From Geminicoccaceae bacterium (GTDB taxonomy: Bacteria; Pseudomonadota; Alphaproteobacteria; Geminicoccales; Geminicoccaceae), in NCBI GenBank assembly GCA_025062095.1, contig JANXAZ010000006.1:53016-113565 (forward strand): DNA of 60,550 bases, read 5' to 3'. Positions 1-8,451 of this stretch are shown in pieces (position 1 is the stretch's first letter; each line of letters begins with the position of its first letter). Below the pieces are notes generated by a model. It was given only the letters and a program-made list of their open reading frames with translations. It did no database searches and was not told the origin of the DNA. The position numbers and the translations under genes were made by a program.

Positions 1-133
1 GACGCTCGTTGGGCTCGAGGGCGTGCGCGACCGCCGCCCCCGCCAACATCCCCACTCCGGCGAGGATCACTTCGCGCCGGCGCGCGTGCGCGCAAAGGCA
101 CCCCGCCGGCAGTCGGCCGTCCTCCTGCCCCAT
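1..133 (-). CDS. N-terminus of an exported protein, truncated by the window edge
   Basis: Only the first 44 codons are inside the window. The start is an ATG at 131-133 with purine-rich GGAGG-type sequence just upstream on the minus strand. The peptide has an arginine cluster (RRREVI) about 20 residues in, then a hydrophobic stretch ending in AVAHA, which looks like a signal peptide. The paired arginines followed by hydrophobic residues suggest Tat export, but Sec export is also possible. What the mature protein does cannot be told from this fragment. Confidence 0.55.
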   Translation of the reverse strand, partial: MGQEDGRLPAGCLCAHARRREVILAGVGMLAGAAVAHALEPNER

Positions 134-391
134 ACCTCCCCTCGCCTCCCTGGTTCTTTTCAATCTATCTTATAATCGGACTTAGGTCGCCGCGCAACCG
201 TGCTTTTCGGTGCCAGAAAGCCGACCGTCGACGCGGCGCGGGAGAGGTCCGCCCCCTCCGGACAGCGGGCTCGGCGACGGGGGCGTGTCTCGGGGGCAGG
301 AATGTTTGATCCGTGCGCACGAAATGGACCGTCCGGCTCTCCGCGTTCCACCGGTCGTCCGCGCGACGCCTCGATCCGTCAGGGGATTTCC

Positions 392-467
<76 letters not shown>

Positions 468-479
468 CGCCCGATTGGG

Positions 480-508
480 CATCTAGGCCCCGGGGATGCG
501 AGCGTCAA
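480..508 (-). promoter_or_regulatory. Putative sigma-70 promoter of tRNA-Lys
   Basis: On the minus strand TTGACG (503-508) lies 17 bases before TAGATG (480-485). This places transcription start a few bases ahead of the tRNA 5' end at 467. The -35 box is close to consensus and the -10 box matches at only three positions, so the call rests mainly on spacing and position. Confidence 0.45.
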
Positions 509-589
509 GGCGGCCGGAGCCCGACGTTGCCGCCACGCCTACTCGGGGTTAAACGAACCTCGCGTACCGAGCCGGGAGGTTGCACCCGC

Positions 590-2341
590 GTGCCTTCGGC
601 CGAGATCGAACGCACCGCCGCGGTCCTGCACGCCGACCTCGAGAACTACACCGGGCGCATGGCCCGCGACCCGCGCGGGACGATGCTCGCGCTGCGGCGC
701 TGCCGTAATCTCTTCCGCTCCCGCGTCGCCGCTGCCGGCGGACGCGTCGTCGACCTCGCCGCCGACAGCGTGCTGGCCGAATTCCCCGATGCCAAAGCCG
801 GCGTCCTGTGCGCGCTCGCCATCCAGAGCCGGCTCGCCGAGCCGATGGCCCACACCTGCGAGGTCGAACCCTTGCGCTATCGGGTCGGCATGGACTTCGG
901 GCAGCTGATCGTCGCCCGCGACGGGCTTTACGGTCTCGCCGTCAACCGCGCCGCCCGCATCCAGGAGATCGCCGAACCCGGCGAGGTGTTGGTCTCGGAC
1001 GCCGTCCAGGCGGCCGTGGGTCCCACGAACGAGATCGTCTTCGCCGCACAGGGCATCTTGCGCCTCAAGAACCTGCCCGATCCCGTCGCCGTCTTCCGTG
1101 CCCGCCGCCCGGACGAGCCCTCCGATGTCGCCGGCCGGCGGCGGCCGTTGGGGAATCTCGCGCTCCCGCCTCTGCCTTCCCTCGTCGTGTTGCCCATTCG
1201 CCCGCTCGGCTCGGATCCGCGCGGCTCCGTCCTCGCCGAAGGTCTCACCGAGGATCTGATCACCGATCTCTCGCGCTTCCGCGACCTCTTCGTCATCGGC
1301 CGAGCCAGCGCCTTCGCCTACCGCGACCTGGATCTCCCTGCGAGCCGGATCGGCCGCGAACTCGGCGTCCGCTGGGTTCTCGACGCCGGTCTCCGGGTCG
1401 ACGACGATCGGTTGATCCTTCACGCGCATCTGGTCGATGCCGCATCCGGCAAAGTCGCGTGGAGCGAGCGGCTCGAGCGCGACGGGGCGGATCTCTTCGT
1501 GCTCGAGCGCGACCTCGCCCGCAACCTCGCAGCGATGCTCGCGGGACGCGTGGAGGACCAAGAACAACGTCGGCTGCATCGCGCCGGCCCGCCTCAACTC
1601 GAAGCTTACGGCCAGCTCTTGTTGGGACTCGGACACCTCTACCGCTACACCGCGGCCGGCAACGCCGCCGCTCGGGCGGCTTTCGAACGCGCGCTCGAGC
1701 TCGACCCGGGCTATGCCCGCGCGCTCGCGATGCTCTCGCGCACGCACAACTACGACTGGCGTTATCGGTGGTCCCGCGAGCCCGAGATCTCGCTCGCGCT
1801 TTCGCTCGAACTCGCTCGCGAAGCCGTCGCCCTCGATCCCGCCGATGCCCGCGGCTATGCCGAACTCGGCTTCGCCCGCCTCTATTCCAAAGACGTCGCG
1901 GGTGCTCTCGAAGCCTACGAGACGGCCCATCGGCTCAATCCCAACGATCCCGACGTGCTCGCCTTCATGGCCGATGCCCTGGTCTACGCCGGCCGCGCGC
2001 GCGAGGCGCTCGAACTCGTGGCCAAGGCCAAGCGTCTCAACCCGCATTACCCCGACGTGTACCTGTGGAGCGAAGCGGATGCCCTGTTCTCGCTCGGCCT
2101 TTACGACGAGGTCGTCGCCGCGATCGGGAAGATGCGCGATCCCGCCGAGGGTTGCCGGCTCTTGGCGGCGAGCCACGCGCTCGCCGGCCGTCCGGCCGAA
2201 GCCCGTCGATACGCCGAGCTCGTCTTGCGTCGTCAACCCAACTTCACGGTCTCGGACTGGATCGCCACCCAACCCGATACCGATCCGGAGGAACGGGAGC
2301 GCTTCCGCCGGGGCCTGCTCCTCGCCGGTCTGCCCCCTTGA
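590..2341 (+). CDS. Class III adenylate/guanylate cyclase-like domain with C-terminal TPR repeats
   Basis: The 583-residue protein has an N-terminal cyclase homology domain (about 1-165), a middle segment of the type found in CyaB-like cyclases (about 210-330) and TPR-like helices to the end (about 345-560). Putative metal aspartates are D16 and D59, and the transition-state pair N119/R123 is present in VNRAAR. The two positions that usually contact the purine are changed: D55 where Lys is usual, and L116 in YGLAVN where Asp is usual. Substrate and activity are therefore uncertain. The GTG at 590 was chosen because GGGAGG lies nine bases upstream. An upstream ATG at 527 is in frame but has no such site. 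No transmembrane segment is evident. Confidence 0.8.
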   Translation: MPSAEIERTAAVLHADLENYTGRMARDPRGTMLALRRCRNLFRSRVAAAGGRVVDLAADSVLAEFPDAKAGVLCALAIQSRLAEPMAHTCEVEPLRYRVGMDFGQLIVARDGLYGLAVNRAARIQEIAEPGEVLVSDAVQAAVGPTNEIVFAAQGILRLKNLPDPVAVFRARRPDEPSDVAGRRRPLGNLALPPLPSLVVLPIRPLGSDPRGSVLAEGLTEDLITDLSRFRDLFVIGRASAFAYRDLDLPASRIGRELGVRWVLDAGLRVDDDRLILHAHLVDAASGKVAWSERLERDGADLFVLERDLARNLAAMLAGRVEDQEQRRLHRAGPPQLEAYGQLLLGLGHLYRYTAAGNAAARAAFERALELDPGYARALAMLSRTHNYDWRYRWSREPEISLALSLELAREAVALDPADARGYAELGFARLYSKDVAGALEAYETAHRLNPNDPDVLAFMADALVYAGRAREALELVAKAKRLNPHYPDVYLWSEADALFSLGLYDEVVAAIGKMRDPAEGCRLLAASHALAGRPAEARRYAELVLRRQPNFTVSDWIATQPDTDPEERERFRRGLLLAGLPP

Positions 2342-2365
2342 CCTCCCGATCGCGGCGCGGGCGCG

Positions 2366-2932
2366 ATGAGTGCCGCCGATCGCGAACGATGGGAACCGCG
2401 TTGGCGGGCGCGGCCCGAGGATCCCGGGCCGCCCGAGCCCTGGCTCGTCGAGCGACTTTCCGAACTCCCGCGCGGGCCGCTTCTCGACGTCGCGAGCGGC
2501 GACGGCCGCAACGCGTTGTGGCTCGCGGAGCAGGGTTTCGCGGTCACCGCCGTCGATATCGCCCCCACCGCGATCGCGCGCCTGAACACCTCAGCCGCGG
2601 CGCGCGGCCTGAGGATCGCCACCCGGGTGGCCGATCTCGACGAGCCGGGGGCGCTCGAAGGTCTCGAGGGGTTCGCGAGCCTGCTCGTCGTTCGCTACAA
2701 GCCTTCCGCGCAGCAATGGGATCGACTGATCGCCGTGTTGCGACCCGAAGGCCGGGTTTTCCTCTGCTCTTTCGGTCGCGAGCGGGCGAGAGAGGGCTTC
2801 GATCCCGCCTTTTGCATCGCCGAAGACGAGCTCCGGGCGCTGTTGGAGCCGCGGCTGCGTTGTCTTCGTTACGAGCGGCTGGGTGCCGCCGCCGATTGGC
2901 TCGAGGGCTCGATCTGGGAGAAGCGGCCCTAG
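2366..2932 (+). CDS. Class I SAM-dependent methyltransferase
   Basis: This is a 188-residue single-domain methyltransferase. SAM motif I is LLDVASGDGRNALWLAEQG at about residues 38-56, followed by an acidic strand end, VDIAPTAI, and a VADLDEPGA segment. The length and the order of motifs resemble the small TehB/thiopurine-type methyltransferases, but the substrate cannot be inferred. It lies 24 bases after the cyclase-like gene on the same strand and may be co-transcribed with it. Its TAG stop overlaps the stop of the convergent dehydrogenase gene inside one CTAG at 2929-2932. Confidence 0.8.
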   Translation: MSAADRERWEPRWRARPEDPGPPEPWLVERLSELPRGPLLDVASGDGRNALWLAEQGFAVTAVDIAPTAIARLNTSAAARGLRIATRVADLDEPGALEGLEGFASLLVVRYKPSAQQWDRLIAVLRPEGRVFLCSFGRERAREGFDPAFCIAEDELRALLEPRLRCLRYERLGAAADWLEGSIWEKRP

Positions 2933-4128
2933 CTCGCGAGCCGTAGCCGCACGCTCGCCGCCGCGCCCTTCGGCCCGATGGCGAGGAGCCGACGATCGAT
3001 CTCGGCGAGGCGCGCGCAACCGGCGAGGGCCATCGCGCGTTCGAGCTCGCGACGGAAGATGTCCAGAACCAGCGCCACGCCCGCTTCGCCCGCGACCGCC
3101 AGTCCCCACCAGTGCGGCCGACCGACGAGGACCGCTCGGGCGCCGAGAGCGAGCGCGCGCAGGACGTCGACGCCGCGTCGGATACCGCCGTCGACGAGCA
3201 CGACCATTCTGTCCCCCACCGCCTCCGCCACCGCCGGCAACGCGCGGATCGAGGAGACCGCGCCATCGAGTTGGCGTCCGCCGTGGTTCGACACGATCAC
3301 CCCGTCCACCCCGTGCTCGGCCGCGATGCGGGCGTCCTCCGGATGCAAAATCCCCTTGAGGATCAGTGGCTTGCGCCAAATCGAGCGCAGCCAGGCGACG
3401 TCCCGCCAGGAGAGCTCGGGATCGAGCATCCGAGCGACGTAAGCGGCGAGCGAGACGATGTTCTCGTTTCCGCCCACGGCTCCCCGATAATTCGCGAAGC
3501 CGATCCGCCGCGCTCCCCGCATCCGCACCAGCCAGGGAAGATGCAGAGCCATGTCGAGGACGGCCCGAACCCCGAGCCGGGGCGGCACGGCGAAACCGTT
3601 GGCGAGATCGCGCTCGCGTTGCCCGAGAACCTGATTGTCGACGGTGAGCACGAGCGCCTCGCAGCCCGCCCGCTCGGCGCGTTCGGCGAGGCTCTGCGTG
3701 AGCCCGCGGTCGCGGTAGACGAAGAGCTGGAACCAACGCGGCCCGGGTGCCGCCTGCGCGAGCTCTTCGATCGTGCAAGTCGAACCGTGGCTCTGACAAT
3801 AAATCGTACCCGCCGCCTGCGCGGCCCGCGCCGCCGCGATTTCGCCTCGCGGCCAGACGATCCCGGAAAGCCCGGTCGGGCCGATCAAGACCGGAACGCG
3901 CAGCTCGCGGCCGAAGAGGTTCGTGGTGAGATCGGGAATACCCGCCCCGGTGCACATGCGCGGGAGGATTTCGAGCGCATCGAAATCGCGCTCGTTGCGC
4001 GCGAGAGTGATCTCGTCTTCGGCTCCGCCGTCGGCGAAGTCGAAGACGACCTTGGGGAGAACGCGGCGCGCGGCGCGGCGCAGCTTCTCGATGTTGTAAT
4101 AGCGGCGCGCCAGCCTCTCCGGATCCAT
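2929..4128 (-). CDS. FMN-dependent alpha-hydroxy-acid dehydrogenase (L-lactate dehydrogenase/mandelate dehydrogenase family)
   Basis: The 399-residue protein belongs to the LldD/glycolate oxidase family, which oxidises L-2-hydroxy acids with FMN. Characteristic segments are VLIGPTGLSGIVWPRGEIA near the N-terminal third, the LTVDNQVLGQRERD region, LILKGILHPEDA carrying the FMN-binding lysine, and IVSNHGGRQLDGA carrying the catalytic histidine and substrate arginine. VDGGIRRGVDVLRALALGA binds the FMN phosphate. The ATG at 4126-4128 has GGGAGGGG eight bases upstream, so the 16 in-frame codons before it are left out. Whether lactate, mandelate or another acid is used cannot be decided here. Confidence 0.9.
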   Translation of the reverse strand: MDPERLARRYYNIEKLRRAARRVLPKVVFDFADGGAEDEITLARNERDFDALEILPRMCTGAGIPDLTTNLFGRELRVPVLIGPTGLSGIVWPRGEIAAARAAQAAGTIYCQSHGSTCTIEELAQAAPGPRWFQLFVYRDRGLTQSLAERAERAGCEALVLTVDNQVLGQRERDLANGFAVPPRLGVRAVLDMALHLPWLVRMRGARRIGFANYRGAVGGNENIVSLAAYVARMLDPELSWRDVAWLRSIWRKPLILKGILHPEDARIAAEHGVDGVIVSNHGGRQLDGAVSSIRALPAVAEAVGDRMVVLVDGGIRRGVDVLRALALGARAVLVGRPHWWGLAVAGEAGVALVLDIFRRELERAMALAGCARLAEIDRRLLAIGPKGAAASVRLRLAS

Positions 4129-4244
4129 CGCCACCCCTCCCGATCCCCGCTTCCCCGACCGACACGAGCGTGGCATGCGCGCTCTTCGGGGACAAGTGCG
4201 CCGGGGAGAACCGGGCTCGCGCGCGCCAACGAGGGGAGCCGCCG

Positions 4245-5654
4245 ATGAACCGAGCCGAGCGGGTCGGACTCCTGGGTCTCGGGGTGATGGGGCGCAACCT
4301 CGCGCTCAATCTCCGCGACCACGGGTTCGACGTCCTCGCCTTCGATCCGAGCCCCACGGCACGCGCAGCCGCCGCGGCGCTCGGCTTCGCGCTCGCGGAT
4401 CGGCCGGAGGACCTCGCGCCGCAGCTCCCGCCGCCGCGCACGCTCGTGCTGCTCGTCCCGGCCGGAGCGGCCGTGGATGAGGCTCTCGAGGATCTCGCGC
4501 CGCATCTTCGGCCGGGCGACGTCGTGCTCGACGGAGGCAACAGCCACTGGCGCGATACCGCCCGACGCGCCCGGCGCCTCGGCGAAAGGGGCATCGAGCT
4601 CGTCGGCCTCGGGGTCTCGGGGGGAGAGGAGGGAGCCCGCTTCGGCCCCTCGCTCATGGTCGGAGCTTCGGAGCCCGCCTGGCGCCTCGTCCGCCCCCTC
4701 TTGGAAGCGATCGCCGCGCGCAGCGAAGACGGCTCGCCATGCTGTGCCCGTCTCGGCCCGCCACCGGCCGGCCATCTCGTCAAAACCGTTCACAACGGCA
4801 TCGAGTACGCGCTCATGGAGCTCCTCGCCGAGGCCTTCGATCTCGCCAGGCGCAGCCGGGGCTCGGATCACGAAACGATCGCCGAACTTTTCGAAACCTG
4901 GCGCCGCGGCCTCCTCGACGGCTTTCTTTTGAGAGCGGCGGTGCGGGTTCTGCGGACGCCCGATCCCGAGACCCGGGGACCGCTTCTGGCCTCGCTGCGC
5001 GACGTCGCGGAACACAAAGGCACCGGGAGCTGGGCCGCGATCGAGGCGCTCGAGCGCGGGGTGAGCGCTCCTACGCTCCACGCAGCGGTCGATGCGCGCC
5101 TTCTTTCCTCGGCGGTCGAGCTCCGCCGCGAACTGTCGCCTCTCTTCCCGTCTCCCGTGGCGCGAGCCGAAACGCGTCGTGCCGAGCTCGAATCGGCTCT
5201 GGTCGCCGCCGCTGTAGCCGCCTTCGCGCAAGGCTTCGCGCTTCTCCGTGCCGCCTTCGCCGCAGAGGGCTGGCCTTTCGCTCCGCTGCTCGTGGCTCGC
5301 GTCTGGCGCGCCGGCAGCATTCTGCGCGGCCGTCTTCTCGAGCCGATCGCGCGTGCGTTCGAGCGCGATCCCGACCTGCCCTGCCTTCTCCTCGACGACG
5401 AGCTCCTCGCGTCGGTGCTCGCCGGCTTGTCCGACCTCCGCGCGGCCGTGAGCGAGGGAGCGGCGAGCGGCGTTCCGGTGCCCGCGCTGGCGGCGAGCCT
5501 CGCCTATCTCGACGGCCTCGCGAGCGCGCGTTTGCCCGCCGATCTGATCCAGGGCATGCGCGATCTCTTCGGCGGGCACGGCTTCGAACGCGTCGACCGG
5601 CCGGGTCGCTTCCACGACCTCTGGCGCGGGCGGCCCTCGAAAGGCTCTCCGTGA
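4245..5654 (+). CDS. gnd: 6-phosphogluconate dehydrogenase, decarboxylating
   Basis: This enzyme oxidises and decarboxylates 6-phosphogluconate to ribulose 5-phosphate in the pentose phosphate pathway. At 469 residues it has the usual length of the long form. It shows the N-terminal dinucleotide site GLGVMGRNLALNL, the substrate motifs GGNSHWRDT and GVSGGEEGARFGPS, and VKTVHNGIEYALME with the catalytic Lys and Glu region. The C-terminus has the LIQGMRDLFGGHGFERVDRPG tail of the dimeric enzymes. The ATG at 4245 follows GAGGGGAG by six bases. It overlaps the gluconokinase gene by four bases, so the two probably feed gluconate into the pentose phosphate route. Confidence 0.94.
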   Translation: MNRAERVGLLGLGVMGRNLALNLRDHGFDVLAFDPSPTARAAAAALGFALADRPEDLAPQLPPPRTLVLLVPAGAAVDEALEDLAPHLRPGDVVLDGGNSHWRDTARRARRLGERGIELVGLGVSGGEEGARFGPSLMVGASEPAWRLVRPLLEAIAARSEDGSPCCARLGPPPAGHLVKTVHNGIEYALMELLAEAFDLARRSRGSDHETIAELFETWRRGLLDGFLLRAAVRVLRTPDPETRGPLLASLRDVAEHKGTGSWAAIEALERGVSAPTLHAAVDARLLSSAVELRRELSPLFPSPVARAETRRAELESALVAAAVAAFAQGFALLRAAFAAEGWPFAPLLVARVWRAGSILRGRLLEPIARAFERDPDLPCLLLDDELLASVLAGLSDLRAAVSEGAASGVPVPALAASLAYLDGLASARLPADLIQGMRDLFGGHGFERVDRPGRFHDLWRGRPSKGSP

Positions 5655-6172
5655 GCGCACGGGCGATCGTCCTCATGGGGGTCACGGGGGCGGGCAAGAC
5701 GACCGTCGGCCGCCTCCTCGCCCGCCGCTTGGGCGTGCGCTTCCTCGAAGGCGACGCCTATCATCCGCCCGCGAACATCGCCAAAATGCGCGCCGGCGTC
5801 CCGCTCGACGACGCCGATCGATGGCCCTGGCTCGAGGCGATCCTCCGAGATCTCCGATGTGCGCTCGACCGGGGCGAGACCGTGGTGCTCGCCTGTTCGG
5901 CGCTCAAGCGCGCCTATCGCGATTTCTTGCGGCGGGCCGGAGCGGGTGTGGTGTTCGTCCATCTCGCCGGACCGGAGCCGGTGATCGCCGAGCGGCTCGC
6001 GCGCCGACGACACGAATACATGCCGCCCTCGCTTCTGCCTTCCCAATTCGCCGCGCTCGAAGACCCCTCGGGCGAGCCGGACGTGATCACCGTCGCGATC
6101 ACCCTTCCCCCCGAGGCGATCGTCGAGGAGATCGCCTCCCGCTTCGGCGGCTCACCCGCGCGCACCGGCTGA
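5651..6172 (+). CDS. gntK: Gluconokinase
   Basis: Gluconokinase phosphorylates D-gluconate with ATP to give 6-phosphogluconate, the substrate of the preceding gene. The 173-residue protein starts with a P-loop, GVTGAGKTTVG, and carries the family segments EGDAYHPPANIAKM and CSALKRAYRD, plus the C-terminal SLLPSQFAALEDP stretch. The GTG start overlaps the gnd stop as GTGA, indicating translational coupling. The 3' end overlaps the convergent amidase gene by 21 bases. Confidence 0.94.
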   Translation: MSARAIVLMGVTGAGKTTVGRLLARRLGVRFLEGDAYHPPANIAKMRAGVPLDDADRWPWLEAILRDLRCALDRGETVVLACSALKRAYRDFLRRAGAGVVFVHLAGPEPVIAERLARRRHEYMPPSLLPSQFAALEDPSGEPDVITVAITLPPEAIVEEIASRFGGSPARTG

Positions 6173-7606
6173 GGTCGCCGGTGGCCGGGGATCGATCGGT
6201 AGGCGGGGAGCGACGCCCAGGCGATCTTCGAGCCAGGCCGCGGCGCACAGGAGCGCGGCCTCGCCGCGCGGCCGACCCACCATCTGCAGCCCGACGGGAA
6301 GCCCGCTCCTGGTGAAGCCACAGGGCAAGGACAAGGCGGGAAGCCCGGTGAGGGTGACAGCGTAGGTGATCGCCACCCAATCGATGTAAGTCGCGAAGCG
6401 ATGGCCTCCCAGCTCCTCGAGATACCGCTGTTCGACCGGGAACGGTGCTGTGATCGCAGCCGGGCACAAAAGCAAATCGAAATGTTCCATGAACGCGGCC
6501 GCCGAACGTTGCATTTCCGCCCGCAGCCGCTCGGCCCAACCGATCTCCTCGGCCGTGAGGCGCAAGCCGGCTTCGATGTTCCAGATCACTTCGGGTTTGA
6601 GCCGGTCGCGGTGCTTCTCGAGCAGCGGCCCTCGCGTCGTGACGAAATGCGCGGCCCGGAGCACGCGGAACACCTCTTCCGCGGCCGAAAGATCCGGGCA
6701 CGCGTCGAAGACGACCTCGCAACCGAGTTCCGCGAAGCGCTCGGCCGCGCGGCGGCAGATCCGCGCGATCTCGGGATCGACCGGCGTGATCCCCCCGAGA
6801 TCGGTCGAAAAGGCGACCCGCCGAAGATCGGGCTCGCGCGCGACGGCGAGGACGAAAGGCTCGGCCGGCGGATCGAAGGTCAGAGGGTCGCGCGGATCGA
6901 AACCCGCTTGAGCGTCGAGCATGAGGGCGAGGTCGCGCACGTCGCGGGCCATCGGTCCCTCGACCGCGAGGGTCTGGAACGGCGCGGCGGAAGGCCCGTG
7001 CGGAACGCGCCCGGGCGAGGGTCTGAGCCCGACGACCGCGCAGAAGGCCGCGGGCGTCCTGAGCGAGCCTCCGAGATCCGAGCCGTTGGCGAGCCAACAT
7101 TCCCCGGTCGCGAGCGCCACCGCCGAGCCTCCGGAGGAACCGCCGCAGGTGAGGGCCGTGTTCCAGGGATTGCGGGTGACGCCGAAAACTTCGTTGAAGG
7201 TCTGGGCCCCGGCCCCGAATTCCGGCGTATTCGACTTGCCCAGGATCACCGCGCCGCGGCGCTCGAGCCGCTCGACTTCGTAGCCGGAGCGCTCGGGCAC
7301 GTGCTCGGCGAAGATCGGCGAACCGTAGGTCGTGCGCACCCCGGCGACGTCGTTGAGGTCCTTGATCACGATCGGCAGGCCCGCGAGCCAGCCGCGCCCG
7401 TCCTCGGGCGGGGCGATCTCTCCTTTCATGATCCGCCGCGCCTGCTCGCGTGCGCGTTCGGGACAGAGGGTCGGCACCGCGTTGACCGCGGGTTCGACCG
7501 CGGCGATTCGCTCGAGCGCCAGCTCGACCAGCTCGAGCGGGCTCACTTCTTCGGCACGCAGCAATCGGACGACTTCGCGTGCGCTCGACCGCAACAGCTC
7601 GTGCAT
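6152..7606 (-). CDS. Amidase-signature hydrolase
   Basis: This 484-residue protein has the amidase-signature fold, which hydrolyses amides through a Ser-cisSer-Lys triad. The lysine is in PIVIKDLNDVAGVRTT, the cis-serine in CGGSSGGSAVALA, and the nucleophilic serine in NGSDLGGSLRTPAAF. It is related to GatA, but no gatB or gatC lies nearby. A stand-alone amidase acting on small amides is therefore more likely than the tRNA amidotransferase subunit. The ATG at 7604-7606 begins the conserved HELLRSSAREVV segment. An earlier in-frame start would add 44 arginine-rich residues with no family character. Confidence 0.88.
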   Translation of the reverse strand: MHELLRSSAREVVRLLRAEEVSPLELVELALERIAAVEPAVNAVPTLCPERAREQARRIMKGEIAPPEDGRGWLAGLPIVIKDLNDVAGVRTTYGSPIFAEHVPERSGYEVERLERRGAVILGKSNTPEFGAGAQTFNEVFGVTRNPWNTALTCGGSSGGSAVALATGECWLANGSDLGGSLRTPAAFCAVVGLRPSPGRVPHGPSAAPFQTLAVEGPMARDVRDLALMLDAQAGFDPRDPLTFDPPAEPFVLAVAREPDLRRVAFSTDLGGITPVDPEIARICRRAAERFAELGCEVVFDACPDLSAAEEVFRVLRAAHFVTTRGPLLEKHRDRLKPEVIWNIEAGLRLTAEEIGWAERLRAEMQRSAAAFMEHFDLLLCPAAITAPFPVEQRYLEELGGHRFATYIDWVAITYAVTLTGLPALSLPCGFTRSGLPVGLQMVGRPRGEAALLCAAAWLEDRLGVAPRLPIDPRPPATSAGARG

Positions 7607-7788
7607 GACCCGCTTTCCCTCGCCCCGCGCAAGGGGGTAGACGCGTCGCGCCCGAAACGTCCAGCCCCGCCGCATTGCGGAGCGGGCGGGGTCGGACAGA
7701 AATCCGAAAAGCTTGACCGTCGGCCGTGCGCACGGCACCTCGGCATCGGTCGTCGCGCCAGCGAACGCGCGAGAATCGGAGCCGTCTC

Positions 7789-8334
7789 ATGTCCGCCGCC
7801 CGCCGCGTTCCGAGCGCGCGCCTGTTCGTCTTGCTGGGCGGGCTCGCGAGCTGCACCGGCGCGGGAACGGGCGAGGTTCCGACCGCCGCGGTCGAAGACG
7901 CGACCGCGACGATCGGCGAGGCGATCCCCCCGGCACCTGCGGACGGCTATTCTTCGCAACTCTGGCGCGATCAGACTCGCGGGGTTTTCGTCCTGCTCGA
8001 CCGCGATCGGAACGGGCGGCTGGATTTTCCCGAGATCCGCGCCGGCTTCGCGGCCCTCGACGTCGACCGCGACGGCTGGCTTTCCCGCTTCGAGGCACGA
8101 TCGCTCGTCGCCATCGGCGACCGCGATCGCGACGGCCGGCTTTCCCCTCGCGAACTCGAGAGTTTGCCGGAATTCGCCCTCGCCGCCGATCACGACGAGG
8201 ACGGAACGATCGGCGCGATCGAATTCGCCCTCGTGCGCATCCGCGAGTTCGTCCGCGCCGACTTCGACCGCGACGGCCGCCTCGCGCCGGAGGAGCTCGC
8301 GCGGGTCCCCGACTTCACCCTCTTCCCGTTCTGA
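7789..8334 (+). CDS. EF-hand calcium-binding lipoprotein
   Basis: The 181-residue protein begins with a basic, hydrophobic signal ending in LASC, a reasonable lipobox, so it should be lipidated and exported. The mature part contains five EF-hand-like 12-residue loops rich in Asp: DRDRNGRLDFPE, DVDRDGWLSRFE, DRDRDGRLSPRE, DHDEDGTIGAIE and DFDRDGRLAPEE. These are expected to bind calcium in the envelope. The partner or process is unknown. The ATG at 7789 was preferred to an in-frame start at 7726 because only the shorter form gives a proper signal peptide. Confidence 0.8.
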   Translation: MSAARRVPSARLFVLLGGLASCTGAGTGEVPTAAVEDATATIGEAIPPAPADGYSSQLWRDQTRGVFVLLDRDRNGRLDFPEIRAGFAALDVDRDGWLSRFEARSLVAIGDRDRDGRLSPRELESLPEFALAADHDEDGTIGAIEFALVRIREFVRADFDRDGRLAPEELARVPDFTLFPF

Positions 8335-8451
8335 GCCACGGGTGGCCGGCCCCCGCGTCCGCAAGCCTTCGTTGCTGCGCCGCGTCGAGCCGGCTACGAT
8401 CCGGTCGCGCTCCTCGCGCCGACGAGGAGGGTCTCGAGTCGGACCACGGCG

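Noticed and set aside
539-2272. A 577-codon minus-strand open frame under the cyclase-TPR gene
   Set aside because: It is antisense to a protein with clear domain motifs and shows no recognisable family itself.
4170-4244. Earlier in-frame ATG for 6-phosphogluconate dehydrogenase
   Set aside because: It would add 25 residues with no family similarity, and the ATG at 4245 has a good ribosome-binding site and starts just before the conserved dinucleotide site.
6152-7606. Amidase as GatA of the Glu-tRNA(Gln) amidotransferase
   Set aside because: The triad fits the whole amidase-signature family, but no gatC or gatB is adjacent, so a stand-alone amidase is the safer call.
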